NCBI RefSeq assembly: GCF_025175675.1 | Contig: NZ_JANIOA010000031.1 | Span: 1 to 50,080 of the forward strand | Direction of reading: 5' to 3' | DNA: 50,080 bases | DNA from: Sedimenticola hydrogenitrophicus | GTDB taxonomy: Bacteria; Pseudomonadota; Gammaproteobacteria; Chromatiales; Chromatiaceae | Part shown: positions 24,603 through 33,180 of the stretch, in pieces | Numbering within the stretch: position 1 is the stretch's first letter | Layout of the letters: the number at the start of each line of letters is the position of its first letter | Position numbers and translations under genes: made by a program | Notes under the pieces: model-generated | Told to the model about the DNA's origin: nothing | What the model saw: the letters and a program-made list of their open reading frames with translations, nothing else | Databases searched by the model: none

Positions 24603-26000
24603 ATGGACAATCGCAATATCAAATCCCTGCTTGCAGGTAACACAGCCATCGGCAGTGACGTGACCGTGCGCGGCTGGGTGCGCTCGCGGCGCGACTCCAA
24701 GGCCGGCATCTCCTTCGTCAATGTCTACGACGGCTCCTGTTTCGATGCCATCCAGGCGGTGGTGCCCAGCAGCTTGCCGAATTACACCGGCGAGGTGCTG
24801 AAGATCACCACCGGCTGCGCCGTCGAGATCAGCGGTGTGCTCAGCGAGTCGGCCGGCAAGGGACAGGCCCTGGAGATCCAGGCCACCGCCCTGTCCGTCG
24901 TCGGCTGGGTGGACGACCCCGATACCTACCCCGTGGCCAAGAAGCGCCACACCTTCGAGTACCTGCGCCAGGTGGCCCATTTGCGGCCCCGCACCAACGC
25001 CTTCGGCGCCATCTCCCGGGTGCGCACGACGCTGGCAAACGCCATCCATCGCTACTTCCATGAACGGGGATACCACTGGGTCAACACCCCCATTATCACC
25101 GCCAGTGACTGTGAGGGGGCGGGCGAGCTGTTTCGGGTCAGTACCCTGGATCTGAACAATCTGCCGAGAGGCGCGGGCGGCGCGGTCGATTTCGAGCGGG
25201 ATTTCTTCGGCCGCGAGGCGTTTCTGACCGTCTCCGGCCAGCTCAATGCCGAGGCCTATGCCCTGGCGCTGAGCAAGGTCTACACCTTCGGCCCCACCTT
25301 CCGCGCGGAGAATTCCAATACCAGCCGGCACCTGGCCGAGTTCTGGATGGTGGAGCCGGAGGTCGCCTTCGCCGATCTGCACGACAACGCCCGGCTGGCC
25401 GAGGATTTCCTCAAATACATCTTCCAATCGGTGCTGGATGAACGCCAGGATGACATAGCCTTCTTCGCCCAACGCATCGATCCGCAGGCCATAGAACGGC
25501 TAGAGTCGGTGGTGCAGAGCGATTTTGAGTACATGGAGTATAGCGATGCCATCGACATCCTGTGCAGCAGCGGACAGGCATTTGAGTTCCCCCTCGAATG
25601 GGGACTGGATCTGCAGTCGGAACATGAGCAGTACCTGGCGGAGCGGCATGTCGGCCGGCCGGTGATCCTGATGAACTACCCGGCCGCCATCAAGGCGTTC
25701 TACATGCGCCTCAATGACGACGAGAAGACGGTGGCGGCCATGGATGTGCTGGTCCCGGGCATCGGCGAGATCATCGGCGGCAGTCAGCGCGAGGAGCGCC
25801 TGGAGGTGCTGGACCGGCGGATTGCCCAGCTTGGCATCCAGGGGGATATGGAGTGGTACCGGGATCTGCGCCGCTACGGCACCGTGCCCCATGCCGGTTT
25901 CGGCATGGGCTTCGAACGGGTGGTCAACTATGTGACCGGCATGGAGAACATCCGCGACGCCATCCCGTTTCCCCGGACACCCAAACATGCGCCATTCTAG
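24603..26000 (+). CDS. asnS: Asparagine--tRNA ligase
   Basis: This 465-aa class IIb synthetase has the N-terminal OB-fold anticodon-binding domain ([26 protein letters not shown]) and catalytic motifs 1 to 3: motif 2 in [26 protein letters not shown] and motif 3 in [21 protein letters not shown]. Length matches E. coli AsnS (466 aa). Three in-frame ATG codons lie close together (24522, 24597, 24603). I prefer 24603 because GGAAG precedes it by 6 nt and [10 protein letters not shown] matches family N-termini. A clear sigma-70 promoter overlaps the codon at 24522, which rules out the longest reading. Confidence 0.97.
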   Translation: MDNRNIKSLLAGNTAIGSDVTVRGWVRSRRDSKAGISFVNVYDGSCFDAIQAVVPSSLPNYTGEVLKITTGCAVEISGVLSESAGKGQALEIQATALSVVGWVDDPDTYPVAKKRHTFEYLRQVAHLRPRTNAFGAISRVRTTLANAIHRYFHERGYHWVNTPIITASDCEGAGELFRVSTLDLNNLPRGAGGAVDFERDFFGREAFLTVSGQLNAEAYALALSKVYTFGPTFRAENSNTSRHLAEFWMVEPEVAFADLHDNARLAEDFLKYIFQSVLDERQDDIAFFAQRIDPQAIERLESVVQSDFEYMEYSDAIDILCSSGQAFEFPLEWGLDLQSEHEQYLAERHVGRPVILMNYPAAIKAFYMRLNDDEKTVAAMDVLVPGIGEIIGGSQREERLEVLDRRIAQLGIQGDMEWYRDLRRYGTVPHAGFGMGFERVVNYVTGMENIRDAIPFPRTPKHAPF

Positions 26001-26049
26001 CCGCTGGCGGCCTGAACCCGATGTCGTATACGAAGATGATGTGAGCTTC

Positions 26050-26086
26050 GTAGGGTGGCATGCGCTGTCGCTTATCCACCCTTGTA
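26050..26086. repeat. Short repeat GTAGGGTGG...CCACCC
   Basis: GTAGGGTGGCATGCG and CGCTTATCCACCCT form an imperfect hairpin related to those at 29627-29696 and 34203-34232. It lies at the convergent ends of asnS and the next gene. Confidence 0.6.
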
Positions 26087-26107
26087 CTTTATCAAATTGA
26101 AGTAGTA

Positions 26108-26479
26108 CTAATGTTCGGTCTTGTCGGTTTTCTGCCCCTCCCGGGCGGCGATATCATTGGCCCATTGCTGCAGGAAGATCAGCAGGACCGTGTGCAGGAC
26201 CGCGAGAATGACACCGATGCTCGCGGCGATGGCCAGGAGTGGGAACGGCAGCAGGCTGGCGAACAGCAGCGAGGCGACGAAGCAGCCCACGACCAGTTGA
26301 CCGGATCGGAAGATATAACACCGCATTAACGGGCGGATCTGCAGCAGGTTGATGCGACGAACCCGCTCCCGCTCGCCCCGGCTGGCGTGCCTTTCGGGAA
26401 CCTGGCGAGGCAGTGCAAAGGGCGAATAGTAGCGGGCGATAATCTGTATCAGTGAGCTGTCTGTCGGGTCCACATCCAC
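26108..26479 (-). CDS. Small inner-membrane protein of unknown function
   Basis: This 123-aa protein has a soluble basic N-terminal half (ARYYSPFALPRQVPERHASRGERERVRRINL) and then two transmembrane helices, about residues 56-76 (GQLVVGCFVASLLFASLL) and 82-104 (LLAIAASIGVILAVLHTVLLIFL). It ends in a charged tail (AAREGQKTDKTEH). I do not recognise the family. Two in-frame GTG codons (26479 and 26473) follow AGGA; the second has the better spacing. It stands alone on the minus strand between asnS and the NRDE gene. Confidence 0.65.
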   Translation of the reverse strand: MDVDPTDSSLIQIIARYYSPFALPRQVPERHASRGERERVRRINLLQIRPLMRCYIFRSGQLVVGCFVASLLFASLLPFPLLAIAASIGVILAVLHTVLLIFLQQWANDIAAREGQKTDKTEH

Positions 26480-26653
26480 GTCCTCGGGGATCGGTCTTGG
26501 TCTCTTTTTTTAACTATAGTTGCGATTTATCCGGGTTGGGCGCGGACGGCGATCGATCGACAGCTGGTTGCTCCAGATCAACCGCAAAGCGTCCACCTGG
26601 TTCCGGAAGCATGAAACTGCCCTGGAGGTCGCCGGGGCGAGCTGGCGCCACGC

Positions 26654-27415
26654 TCACTCCGTCATCCGCACCGGCGAAAACTCCGCCCGATCCGGCGCGC
26701 CGTCGGCATAGTGCCAGACCGGGCGTTCCCGGCCCGCTGACCGGGGGAGGGCTATCAGGGAGCAGGAGACGGTGGCGAAGCCGGTGGGCAGGTCCATGTT
26801 CATGGCGGCATGGGGATGGGCCAGTCGGGTATTCAGGCGGCCGGCGAGCAGCTGTATCCATTCGCCCCACGCCTGCTGTTCCGGTACCGGTGGCATGGCC
26901 GAGCGGAACAGGGGCAGCCAGAACTGGATGCGTGGATGGCTGGTGTCATCCAGCTCCCTGGAACAGAGCATGTGCAGTCCCGGCTCGATGGGAAAGGCCT
27001 CCAGACGATCGCTCTCCGCGGCGTCCCGGTTACGCAGCCAGTAACAGCGCCGCCGGTCGCCGACAAACAGGTTAAAGGCGCGATAGTTGCCGGGGTCGAT
27101 CGACTGCAGTGCCTGCAACGCCTTTTTCGCCGTGGCATGCCGCAGCGCCTGCAGTACCAGATCGCCACGGCTCCTCTTTCCTTCCGCCGGCCCCAGGGTG
27201 CCCTCCCGGTTCATTACCGTGGCCACCACCCCCTCCCGGTTGATCCCCAACCAGGTGCCGCCCCCCAGGTGGTCCAGGCCGGCTATCACCCCCGGTTGCG
27301 CCGGCCAGTGGCGGCCGGGCGGGGCGGAGGGGCGATCGCGCATCTCGTCGCGATTGCCAGCGAGCAGCAGCGGCCAGCGCTGTTCGGGGCGAAACAGGAT
27401 TACCAGGGTGCACAT
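26654..27415 (-). CDS. NRDE family protein (TANGO2-like)
   Basis: From ATG 27415 this 253-aa protein begins MCTLVILFRPEQRWPLLLAGNRDEMRDRP. It therefore has the N-terminal Cys2 and the NRDE motif that name the family, followed by GGTWLGINREGVVATVMNR. The fold is that of Ntn-hydrolases with a catalytic N-terminal Cys. Bacterial members are poorly characterised; the animal relative TANGO2 is linked to lipid or heme handling. The open frame extends to 27535, but the upstream part runs into a family-C repeat and would bury the essential N-terminal Cys. It seems to be a single gene. Confidence 0.88.
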   Translation of the reverse strand: MCTLVILFRPEQRWPLLLAGNRDEMRDRPSAPPGRHWPAQPGVIAGLDHLGGGTWLGINREGVVATVMNREGTLGPAEGKRSRGDLVLQALRHATAKKALQALQSIDPGNYRAFNLFVGDRRRCYWLRNRDAAESDRLEAFPIEPGLHMLCSRELDDTSHPRIQFWLPLFRSAMPPVPEQQAWGEWIQLLAGRLNTRLAHPHAAMNMDLPTGFATVSCSLIALPRSAGRERPVWHYADGAPDRAEFSPVRMTE

Positions 27416-27444
27416 GTGGTCATTCCCATCGGGTATGGAACTAA

Positions 27445-27655
27445 GGACCCGCGCAAGAATAAGTTCCGGTATTTGGTCGCCCCTGGACCCCGCTGGCGGC
27501 GTTACGCTTTTTGGCAAGGAAACAGCTTTGTCCAAGGATGGACTTATGCCGCGGAGGCCATGGATGGCCGGGAGCGGCCATTGCCTGCAAAGCGTGCCTT
27601 GCCAGCGGGGTCCAGGAACGCCCTCGGTACTACGGAATTATTCTTGCGCGAGCCC
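27445..27655. repeat. Family C inverted-repeat element, long form
   Basis: Terminal blocks GGACCCGCGCAAGAATAAG and TTATTCTTGCGCGAGCCC are near-perfect inverted repeats. Inside, CCCCTGGACCCCGCTGGC pairs with GCCAGCGGGGTCCAGG. Compared with the copy at 39107 it carries about 50 extra bases (about 27527-27580) with ATGCCGCGG and GGGAGCGGCC, resembling the insert in the family-A copy at 3385. It lies between divergent NRDE and DnaJ-related genes. Confidence 0.85.
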
Positions 27656-27667
27656 TAAGTTGAAAGT

Positions 27668-28279
27668 ATGGATAATAGCACCATGCATAACAACCCGCTG
27701 ATTACCCCCATCCTGTCGCTGCTGCGAGACTCGCCCGCGGGTTTGAGCGAGCATGAACTGATCAAACGATTGCAGCGGCGGGATGCGGCCTTTGCCGGGA
27801 AGGGGACGGCAAAGGGGACTGATCTGGCGCTGTTCCGCAAACACTTCCTGGTGATGAATGCCCTCTACCAGTTACAGGGGCTGCTGCGGGAAGAGGGCCT
27901 GGTCCTGCGGATCGATCCGCTGTTGATTGTGCTGGTAGCCGGTGCGGAGCGTGACGGCCCTGCCGAGGGGGAGCTTGCCAGCGACGAGGCGCTGCGCCGT
28001 TATTACCTGGACTGGGACAATCTGCATCAGACCTCGGCGGCCGACGTGGCCGCCCTGCTACAGGGGTTCTGGGATCGCTACCACGCCGTCGACCGCCAGG
28101 CCGAGGCGTTGGCCCTGCTTGGACTGGCCGGGTGCGAGACGATCACCTGGGCAGGCATCCAGCGCCGATACCGGCAACTGATTACCCTGCACCACCCCGA
28201 CAAGGGGGGCGAGCCGGGGCGCTTCATCGAGATCCGCGAGGCCTATGAACTGCTCAGGCGACTTCATGCGCGCGATTAG
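27668..28279 (+). CDS. DnaJ-related protein with C-terminal J domain
   Basis: This 203-aa protein has an N-terminal winged-helix-like region found in DNA-J related proteins (NPLITPILSLLRDSPAGLSEHELIKRLQ, LFRKHFLVMNALYQLQ) and a C-terminal J domain with the essential HPD (LHHPDKGGEPGRFIEIREAYELLR). A J domain lets it stimulate the ATPase of an Hsp70. The J domain at the end rather than the start sets it apart from DnaJ and DjlA; its client is unknown. The ATG at 27668 is 12 bp after the family-C element; an in-frame ATG at 27683 is an alternative. Confidence 0.85.
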   Translation: MDNSTMHNNPLITPILSLLRDSPAGLSEHELIKRLQRRDAAFAGKGTAKGTDLALFRKHFLVMNALYQLQGLLREEGLVLRIDPLLIVLVAGAERDGPAEGELASDEALRRYYLDWDNLHQTSAADVAALLQGFWDRYHAVDRQAEALALLGLAGCETITWAGIQRRYRQLITLHHPDKGGEPGRFIEIREAYELLRRLHARD

Positions 28280-28324
28280 TTGACTCGCCGCGGCGCCAAC
28301 CCCCCGACTCCGCAGCCGCCAGAC

Positions 28325-28396
28325 GGTGGGTTACGGCGCGCGCGCAGTGCAATGCAAACGGCCACCCCTGAGCAGGGCGCGCCTAACCCACCCTAC
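28325..28396. repeat. GTGGGTTACGGCGCGC hairpin, copy 1
   Basis: GTGGGTTACGGCGCGC and GCGCGCCTAACCCACCC pair around CAATGCAAACGGCC. A close copy is at 46936-47014. Lying between the convergent DnaJ-related and kbl genes, it may act as a bidirectional transcript boundary. Confidence 0.75.
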
Positions 28397-28410
28397 GAAC
28401 GTGCTTTCTC

Positions 28411-29601
28411 CTAAATACCCATCTCCGTCTTGACCCGGCTGAACGCCGCGATGGCGAACTCCAGGTCTTCCGTGGTATGGGCCGCCGAGATCTGGGTGCG
28501 GATGCGCGCCCGGCCTTGCGGGACCACCGGGTAGGAGAAGGCCACCACGTAGATCCCCTGATCCAGCATGCGGCGGGCAAACTCCGCTGCCTTGGGTGCC
28601 TCGTAGAGCATGATCGGGACGATCGGGTGGCTGCCCGGCAACAGATCGAATCCGGCGCGTTCCAGGCCGTCGCGGAACAGGCGGGTGTTCTGCTGCAGCC
28701 GCTCGCGCAGTTCGCCGGACTCCTCCAGCAGGTCGAGGGCGGCGATGGCGCCGGCCACCACCGGCGGGGCCACGGTGTTGGAAAACAGGTAGGGACGGGA
28801 GCGCTGGCGCAGCAGTTCCACGATCTCGCGACGGCCGCTGGTATAGCCGCCGCTGGCGCCCCCCAGGGCCTTGCCCAGAGTACCGGTGGTGATATCCACC
28901 CGCTCCATGCAGCGGCAGTGCTCGTGACTGCCGCGCCCGCGCTCGCCGACAAAGCCGACGGCATGGCTGTCATCGAAATGCACCAGCGCCGGGTAGCGCT
29001 CCGCCAGGTCGCAGATCTTGTCCAGCTGGGCGTAGTAGCCGTCCATGGAGAAGACGCCGTCGGTGGTGATCAGCTTGAAGCGGGCACCATCGGCCTCCGC
29101 CCGGCGCAGCTGCCGCTCCAGATCTTCCATGTCGTTGTTCTTGTAGCGGTAGCGCCGGGCGCGGCAGAGCCGGACGCCGTCGATGATCGAGGCGTGGTTC
29201 AGCTCGTCGGAGATCACCGCATCCTCCTCGCCCAGCAGGGTCTCGAACAGGCCGCCGTTGGCGTCGAAGCAGGAGGGGTAGAGGATGGTCTCCTGCATGC
29301 CGAGGAAGCGGCTCAGCCGCTGTTCCAGGGTCTTGTGGATGGTCTGGGTGCCGCAGATGAAGCGCACCGAGGCGAGCCCGTAACCCCAGGTCTCCAGCCC
29401 CCGGGCGGCGGCCTCGCGGATCCTCGGGTGCTGGGCCAGGCCCAGGTAGTTGTTGGCGCACAGGTTGATGATCTCGGCGCCCTGCTCGACCGAGACATGG
29501 GCCCCCTGGGGTGAGGAGATGATCCGTTCGTCCTTGTACAGTCCGGCGGTGCGGATCGCGTCGAGCTGCTGCTGCAGATGTTGCTGAAATTGTCCGTACA
29601 T
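28411..29601 (-). CDS. kbl: Glycine C-acetyltransferase (2-amino-3-ketobutyrate CoA ligase)
   Basis: This 396-aa PLP enzyme splits 2-amino-3-oxobutanoate with CoA to glycine and acetyl-CoA, completing threonine catabolism begun by Tdh. The alpha-oxoamine synthase signatures are complete: [48 protein letters not shown], and the PLP Lys in [15 protein letters not shown]. It is 398 aa in E. coli, so the ATG at 29601 (with GGAGCAGGAGAC ahead) gives the right length; the frame is open further upstream through a repeat. It lies 119 bp downstream of tdh on the same strand, separated by a hairpin repeat. Confidence 0.97.
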   Translation of the reverse strand: MYGQFQQHLQQQLDAIRTAGLYKDERIISSPQGAHVSVEQGAEIINLCANNYLGLAQHPRIREAAARGLETWGYGLASVRFICGTQTIHKTLEQRLSRFLGMQETILYPSCFDANGGLFETLLGEEDAVISDELNHASIIDGVRLCRARRYRYKNNDMEDLERQLRRAEADGARFKLITTDGVFSMDGYYAQLDKICDLAERYPALVHFDDSHAVGFVGERGRGSHEHCRCMERVDITTGTLGKALGGASGGYTSGRREIVELLRQRSRPYLFSNTVAPPVVAGAIAALDLLEESGELRERLQQNTRLFRDGLERAGFDLLPGSHPIVPIMLYEAPKAAEFARRMLDQGIYVVAFSYPVVPQGRARIRTQISAAHTTEDLEFAIAAFSRVKTEMGI

Positions 29602-29626
29602 GATGTCTCCTGCTCCTCCCGGTTTT

Positions 29627-29696
29627 GTAGGGTGGATAAGCCGGTAGGCGCATCCACCAATGCCGCGGTGGATGCGCTGTCGCTTATCCACTCTAC
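29627..29696. repeat. Hairpin repeat between tdh and kbl
   Basis: GTAGGGTGGATAAGC at the left pairs with GCTTATCCACTCTAC at the right, and GCGCATCCACC pairs with GGTGGATGCGC inside. As an intra-operon hairpin it could alter the tdh:kbl expression ratio. Confidence 0.75.
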
Positions 29697-29720
29697 AATC
29701 AGATCGATTGGGAAGGTGAC

Positions 29721-30752
29721 CTACTGGTCTTCCCAGTTCAGTATCACCTTGCCCGACTGGCCTGACAGCATGGCGTCGAAGCCGGCCTGGAAATCCGTGT
29801 AGGGGTAGTGGTGGGTGATCACCGGAGAGATATCCAGTCCCGCCTCGATGAAAACAGACATCTTGTACCAGGTCTCGTACATCTCCCGGCCATACACCCC
29901 CTTGATGGTGAGCATGTTGAAGATCACCGTGTTCCAGTCGATTCGGGTCTCTTCACCGACGATCCCCAGCAGGGCGATCTTGCCGCCGTGGCACATGTGA
30001 CTGATCATCTGGTTAAAGGCGTCGGCATTGCCGGACATCTCCAGCCCCACGTCGAAGCCCTCGCTCATGTTCAGCTCCTGTTTCACCTGCTCCAGGCTCT
30101 CGTGGCGCACATCCACCGTGCGGTCCGCTCCCAGCCGTTTCGCCAGTTCCAGGCGCCAGGGGTTGACGTCGGTAATCACCACGTGGCGGGCGCCGGCATG
30201 CTTGCAGACGGCCGCCGCCATGGCGCCGATCGGTCCGGCCCCGGTGATCAGCACATCCTCGCCCAGCAAGTCGAACTGCAGGGCGGTGTGCACCGCGTTG
30301 CCGAACGGGTCGAAGATGGCGGCCACGTCCAGATCGATGCCGGGGCGGTGTTCCCAGACATTGGACATGGGCAGGGCCAGGTACTCGGCGAAGGCGCCGG
30401 TGCGGTTGACCCCCACGCCGCTGGTGTGGGCGCACAGGTGGCGGCGGCCGGCCATGCAGTTGCGGCAGCGTCCGCACACCACATGGCCCTCGCCGGAGAC
30501 GATCTCCCCCGGCTTGAAGTCATTGACATTGCTCCCCACCTCGACGATCTCGCCGACGAACTCGTGGCCTACCACCATGGGTACCGGGATGGTTTTTTGC
30601 GCCCAGCTGTCCCAGTTGTAGATATGGATATCGGTGCCGCAGATGGCGGTGCGCTTTATCCTGATTAGTACGTCATTGATCCCGACCTTGGGCAGGGGCA
30701 CCTCCTGCAGCCAGATGCCGGGTTTTGCCTCTGCCTTGACCAACGCCTTCAT
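29721..30752 (-). CDS. tdh: L-threonine 3-dehydrogenase
   Basis: This 343-aa zinc-dependent medium-chain dehydrogenase oxidises threonine to 2-amino-3-oxobutanoate with NAD. Catalytic zinc ligands are in [11 protein letters not shown] and [10 protein letters not shown], the structural zinc site is [15 protein letters not shown], and the NAD fold is [18 protein letters not shown]. The ATG at 30752 gives [15 protein letters not shown], matching E. coli Tdh (341 aa). An ATG three codons upstream (30761) is possible. The reading to 31064 runs through repeats and is rejected. The 5' end of this gene and its leader are duplicated at 31152-31257. Confidence 0.97.
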   Translation of the reverse strand: MKALVKAEAKPGIWLQEVPLPKVGINDVLIRIKRTAICGTDIHIYNWDSWAQKTIPVPMVVGHEFVGEIVEVGSNVNDFKPGEIVSGEGHVVCGRCRNCMAGRRHLCAHTSGVGVNRTGAFAEYLALPMSNVWEHRPGIDLDVAAIFDPFGNAVHTALQFDLLGEDVLITGAGPIGAMAAAVCKHAGARHVVITDVNPWRLELAKRLGADRTVDVRHESLEQVKQELNMSEGFDVGLEMSGNADAFNQMISHMCHGGKIALLGIVGEETRIDWNTVIFNMLTIKGVYGREMYETWYKMSVFIEAGLDISPVITHHYPYTDFQAGFDAMLSGQSGKVILNWEDQ

Positions 30753-30828
30753 CGTGTTCATGTGGATCCCGGAATCAAGTTCTATGATGAAATCAGTATA
30801 GCGCCCGGTTTGGTACGCGTTTCCACGC

Positions 30829-30947
30829 GGAGCGTGGGAACGAGGAAACCACGGATTCACACAGATAAACACGGATTCAGAACTCTGATCTCCTATCTGT
30901 GTGAATCTGTGTCTATCCGTGGTTCCTGTGACTCGTTCCCACGCTCC
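30829..30947. repeat. Family E inverted repeat (GGAGCGTGGGAACGAG)
   Basis: GGAGCGTGGGAACGAG (30829-30844) and CTCGTTCCCACGCTCC (30932-30947) are exact complements. Inside, AACCACGGATTCACACAGAT pairs with ATCTGTGTGAATCTGTG and ATCCGTGGTT. The last bases of the window (about 50063-50080, CTCGTTCCCATGCTCC) look like the edge of another copy. Confidence 0.8.
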
Positions 30948-31073
30948 GAGACTGTGAAAGTATTCAGGCTGATCAACGCGGCAAAAAAATTGACCGCCTG
31001 AGAAGCCCGTAGTAAGGCGATCGCCATCTCGGGAAGGGTTTGGGTACCCCCCTTTTCGCGTCATTTGGCAATT

Positions 31074-31100
31074 CTTTCACAGTCTCAGAGCGTGGGAATG
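31074..31100. repeat. Right arm of a second inverted repeat in the tdh-msrP gap
   Basis: CTTTCACAGTCTC followed by AGAGCGTGGGAATG is the inverted counterpart of 30934-30960 (CGTTCCCACGCTCCGAGACTGTGAAAG split as two blocks). The two arms bound about 113 bp of unique-looking sequence. Confidence 0.7.
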
Positions 31101-31119
31101 CATACCACGTTATAACAGC

Positions 31120-31142
31120 GTGGGCACAGAAGACGTGCCCAC
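31120..31142. repeat. GTGGGCAC/GTGCCCAC hairpin, copy 1
   Basis: GTGGGCAC and GTGCCCAC are separated by 7 bases and followed by TCTACGAAGC. A close relative lies at 48260-48282 followed by CCTACCAAGC. Confidence 0.6.
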
Positions 31143-31151
31143 TCTACGAAG

Positions 31152-31257
31152 CTTGACCAGCGCTTTCATGGTGTTTATGTGTATTCACGAATCGAATTTC
31201 GTGAAAGTCAGTGTAGCGCCCGGTTTGGTACGCGTTTCCACGCGGAGCGTGGGAACG
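31152..31257 (-). pseudogene. Duplicated tdh leader and first codons
   Basis: Read on the minus strand, this segment repeats the tdh 5' region (30735-30842): a 44-nt block (31214-31257) is identical to 30799-30842, and the part nearest the start has diverged. It includes ATGAAAGCGCTGGTCAAG, the equivalent of the first six tdh codons (M K A L V K), after which similarity stops. It is a truncated copy with no functional gene behind it. It may still carry a tdh-like promoter directed away from msrP. Confidence 0.75.
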
Positions 31258-31423
31258 TGGAACTCCTCACGGCTAAAACAACGGACCCGGACAGAACGGT
31301 ATTGCTCGCCAAACGGCGATGTTATCAAATTGTGATCATTGGGTGATGTCCGCGTCATTCGTTTTCCGCATAGTCTCCCCCATACTTGATTAAACACCGG
31401 CTCACCGATATGGGAATGATAAT

Positions 31424-32389
31424 ATGCTGATCAAAAGACCCGAGGCCATCAAACCTTCCGAGATCACCGACCAGGCCACCTACCTGGAGCGCCGCCGGTT
31501 CATCCGTGACAGCGGTCTGTTGGGGGTCGGTGTCGCAGCGACGCTGGCCGGTCTGCCCTGGGCGAAAAACTCCTGGGCCGAGGCGCCCGACCGCCGACCA
31601 TTCCCCGAACTGCGCAAGAGCCCGTTCAGCATCGATGAGAAACTGACCGAATACGAGGACGCCACCAGTTACAACAACTTTTACGAATTCGGCACCGGCA
31701 AGAGCGACCCGAAGGAGAATGCTCAGTCCTTCGTCCCCCGGCCCTGGTCGGTGGTGGTGGACGGAGCTTGTGAAAAGCCCGGCAGCTATGACCTGGAGGA
31801 CTTTCTGCGCCCCCATCCCCTGGAGGAGCGCATCTACCGGCTGCGCTGTGTCGAGGCCTGGTCGATGGTGATCCCCTGGGTGGGGTTCTCCCTGGGGGAC
31901 GCGCTGAAGCGCTTCCAGCCTACCTCCAGGGCGAAGTATGTGGCCTTTTATACCCTGCACGATCCTGAGCGGATGCCCGGGCAGAAGCGCCAGGTACTCA
32001 AGTGGCCCTATCGCGAGGGGTTGCGCATGGACGAGGCGATGCATCCGCTGGCGATGCTGGCAGTCGGCATGTACGGTGCCGAATTGCCGAATCAAAACGG
32101 TGCGCCGCTGCGCCTGGTGGTACCCTGGAAGTACGGCTTCAAGAGCATCAAGTCGATCGTGCGTATCAGCTTCACCGAGGAGCAGCCGGTCTGTACCTGG
32201 AATCAGGTGCAGCCGAACGAGTATGGTTTCTACTCCAATGTGAACCCCAACGTGGATCACCTGCGCTGGAGCCAGAAGAAGGAGCGGCGCATCGGCAACT
32301 GGCTGAAGCAGGAGACCCTGATGTTCAACGGCTACGCCGAGCAGGTGGCGTCGCTCTACAGCGGCATGGATCTGAAGCAATATTTTTGA
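31424..32389 (+). CDS. msrP: Protein-methionine-sulfoxide reductase catalytic subunit MsrP
   Basis: This 321-aa periplasmic molybdoenzyme (YedY) reduces methionine sulfoxide in envelope proteins. A Tat signal is visible: [25 protein letters not shown], with a cleavage region near SWAEAPDRR. The sulfite-oxidase-type fold has the molybdenum ligand Cys in [19 protein letters not shown]-terminal [14 protein letters not shown] is also family-typical. MsrQ follows after 15 bp, as expected. The ATG at 31424 gives a normal-length leader before the twin arginines. Confidence 0.96.
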   Translation: MLIKRPEAIKPSEITDQATYLERRRFIRDSGLLGVGVAATLAGLPWAKNSWAEAPDRRPFPELRKSPFSIDEKLTEYEDATSYNNFYEFGTGKSDPKENAQSFVPRPWSVVVDGACEKPGSYDLEDFLRPHPLEERIYRLRCVEAWSMVIPWVGFSLGDALKRFQPTSRAKYVAFYTLHDPERMPGQKRQVLKWPYREGLRMDEAMHPLAMLAVGMYGAELPNQNGAPLRLVVPWKYGFKSIKSIVRISFTEEQPVCTWNQVQPNEYGFYSNVNPNVDHLRWSQKKERRIGNWLKQETLMFNGYAEQVASLYSGMDLKQYF

Positions 32390-32404
32390 TAGAGACCGGC
32401 TACT

Positions 32405-33067
32405 ATGACGCGTGCACAGATCATCACCCGGCTGCTCAAGCCGGCCCTGTTTGTCCTGCTGCTGGTACCCCTGGCGCTGCTGACAGGGCGCGGCATCACG
32501 GACAATCTGGGGGCCAACCCGGTGGAGACCATCACCTACCAGACCGGCCTCTGGGCGTTGCGCCTGCTGCTGCTCACCCTGGCCATCACGCCGCTCTGCA
32601 AGGTAACTGGAATCAATGAGTTTGTGCGCCTGCGGCGCATGACCGGCCTCTACAGCTTTTTTTATGCCTTGCTCCATTTCGCCACCTACGCCGTGCTGGA
32701 CCACAGTCTTGATTTGGCCGCGATCCTGGCGGATGTGGTCAAGCGTCCCTATGTGACGGTCGGATTCAGCGCCTTTGTGCTGCTGATTCCCCTGGCGGCC
32801 ACCTCGCACAACCGGATCATCCGGCTGCTCGGTGGCAAGCGCTGGAAGCGGCTGCACCGGCTGGTCTATCTGTGCGGTCTCGGCGGGGTGCTGCACTACC
32901 TCTGGCTGGTGAAGGCGGATACCCTGTCGCCGCTGCTCTACCTGGCGCTGTTCCTGGGCCTGATGTTGTTCAGGATTCCACCTCGGACCCGGGCGAAACT
33001 GGGAGACCTGCTGCGGCGGCTCGTGCCGATCCAGCGCGCGCAGCGGCTGCTGAAGGAGGAGCGCTGA
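32405..33067 (+). CDS. msrQ: Protein-methionine-sulfoxide reductase heme-binding subunit MsrQ
   Basis: This 220-aa polytopic membrane protein (YedZ) passes electrons to MsrP. It has about six transmembrane helices, for example ALFVLLLVPLALLTGRGI, LRLLLLTLAITPL and YVTVGFSAFVLLIPLAATS. Candidate heme ligands are His in YALLHFATYAVLDH and in LHRLVYLCGLGGVLHYLW. TGLWALRLLLLTLAITPLCK and RRMTGLYSFFYALLH match the ferric-reductase-like family. It starts 15 bp after msrP. Its stop is followed two bases later by a family-A short element. Confidence 0.95.
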   Translation: MTRAQIITRLLKPALFVLLLVPLALLTGRGITDNLGANPVETITYQTGLWALRLLLLTLAITPLCKVTGINEFVRLRRMTGLYSFFYALLHFATYAVLDHSLDLAAILADVVKRPYVTVGFSAFVLLIPLAATSHNRIIRLLGGKRWKRLHRLVYLCGLGGVLHYLWLVKADTLSPLLYLALFLGLMLFRIPPRTRAKLGDLLRRLVPIQRAQRLLKEER

Positions 33068-33069
33068 TG

Positions 33070-33178
33070 GTAACTACTCATGGGGTGATTGGCCTACCTT
33101 GCCGGCCTCACGTGATGGCTGGGTCAAGATCGGCCAACAAGGCAGGCCAATCACTTACAGACCGGGGGAGTAAGTTAC
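33070..33178. repeat. Family A short element filling the msrQ-DUF1223 gap
   Basis: This 109-bp copy starts GTAACTACTCA two bases after the msrQ stop and ends GAGTAAGTTAC two bases before the next ATG. Arms TGATTGGCCTACCTTG and CAAGGCAGGCCAATCA remain; the inner palindrome of long copies is missing, as in the copy at 14688. Its GACCGGGGGAGTAAG end gives a GGGGGAG that could serve as the ribosome binding site of the next gene. Confidence 0.85.
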
Positions 33179-33180
33179 CG

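Larger units (their letters stand above)
30753..31423. other. Repeat-rich divergent region between tdh and msrP
   Basis: The 671-bp gap holds inverted repeats (30829-30947 and 30934-31100), a GTGGGCAC hairpin (31120-31142), and a 106-bp second copy of the tdh leader. Only the last about 165 bp before msrP are not repeat-like, so the msrP promoter should be there. I see no ORF with a ribosome binding site. Confidence 0.65.

Noticed and set aside
31355-32896. A 513-codon open frame on the minus strand
   Set aside because: It is antisense to msrP and msrQ, which carry a Tat signal, a molybdenum-ligand region and transmembrane helices.
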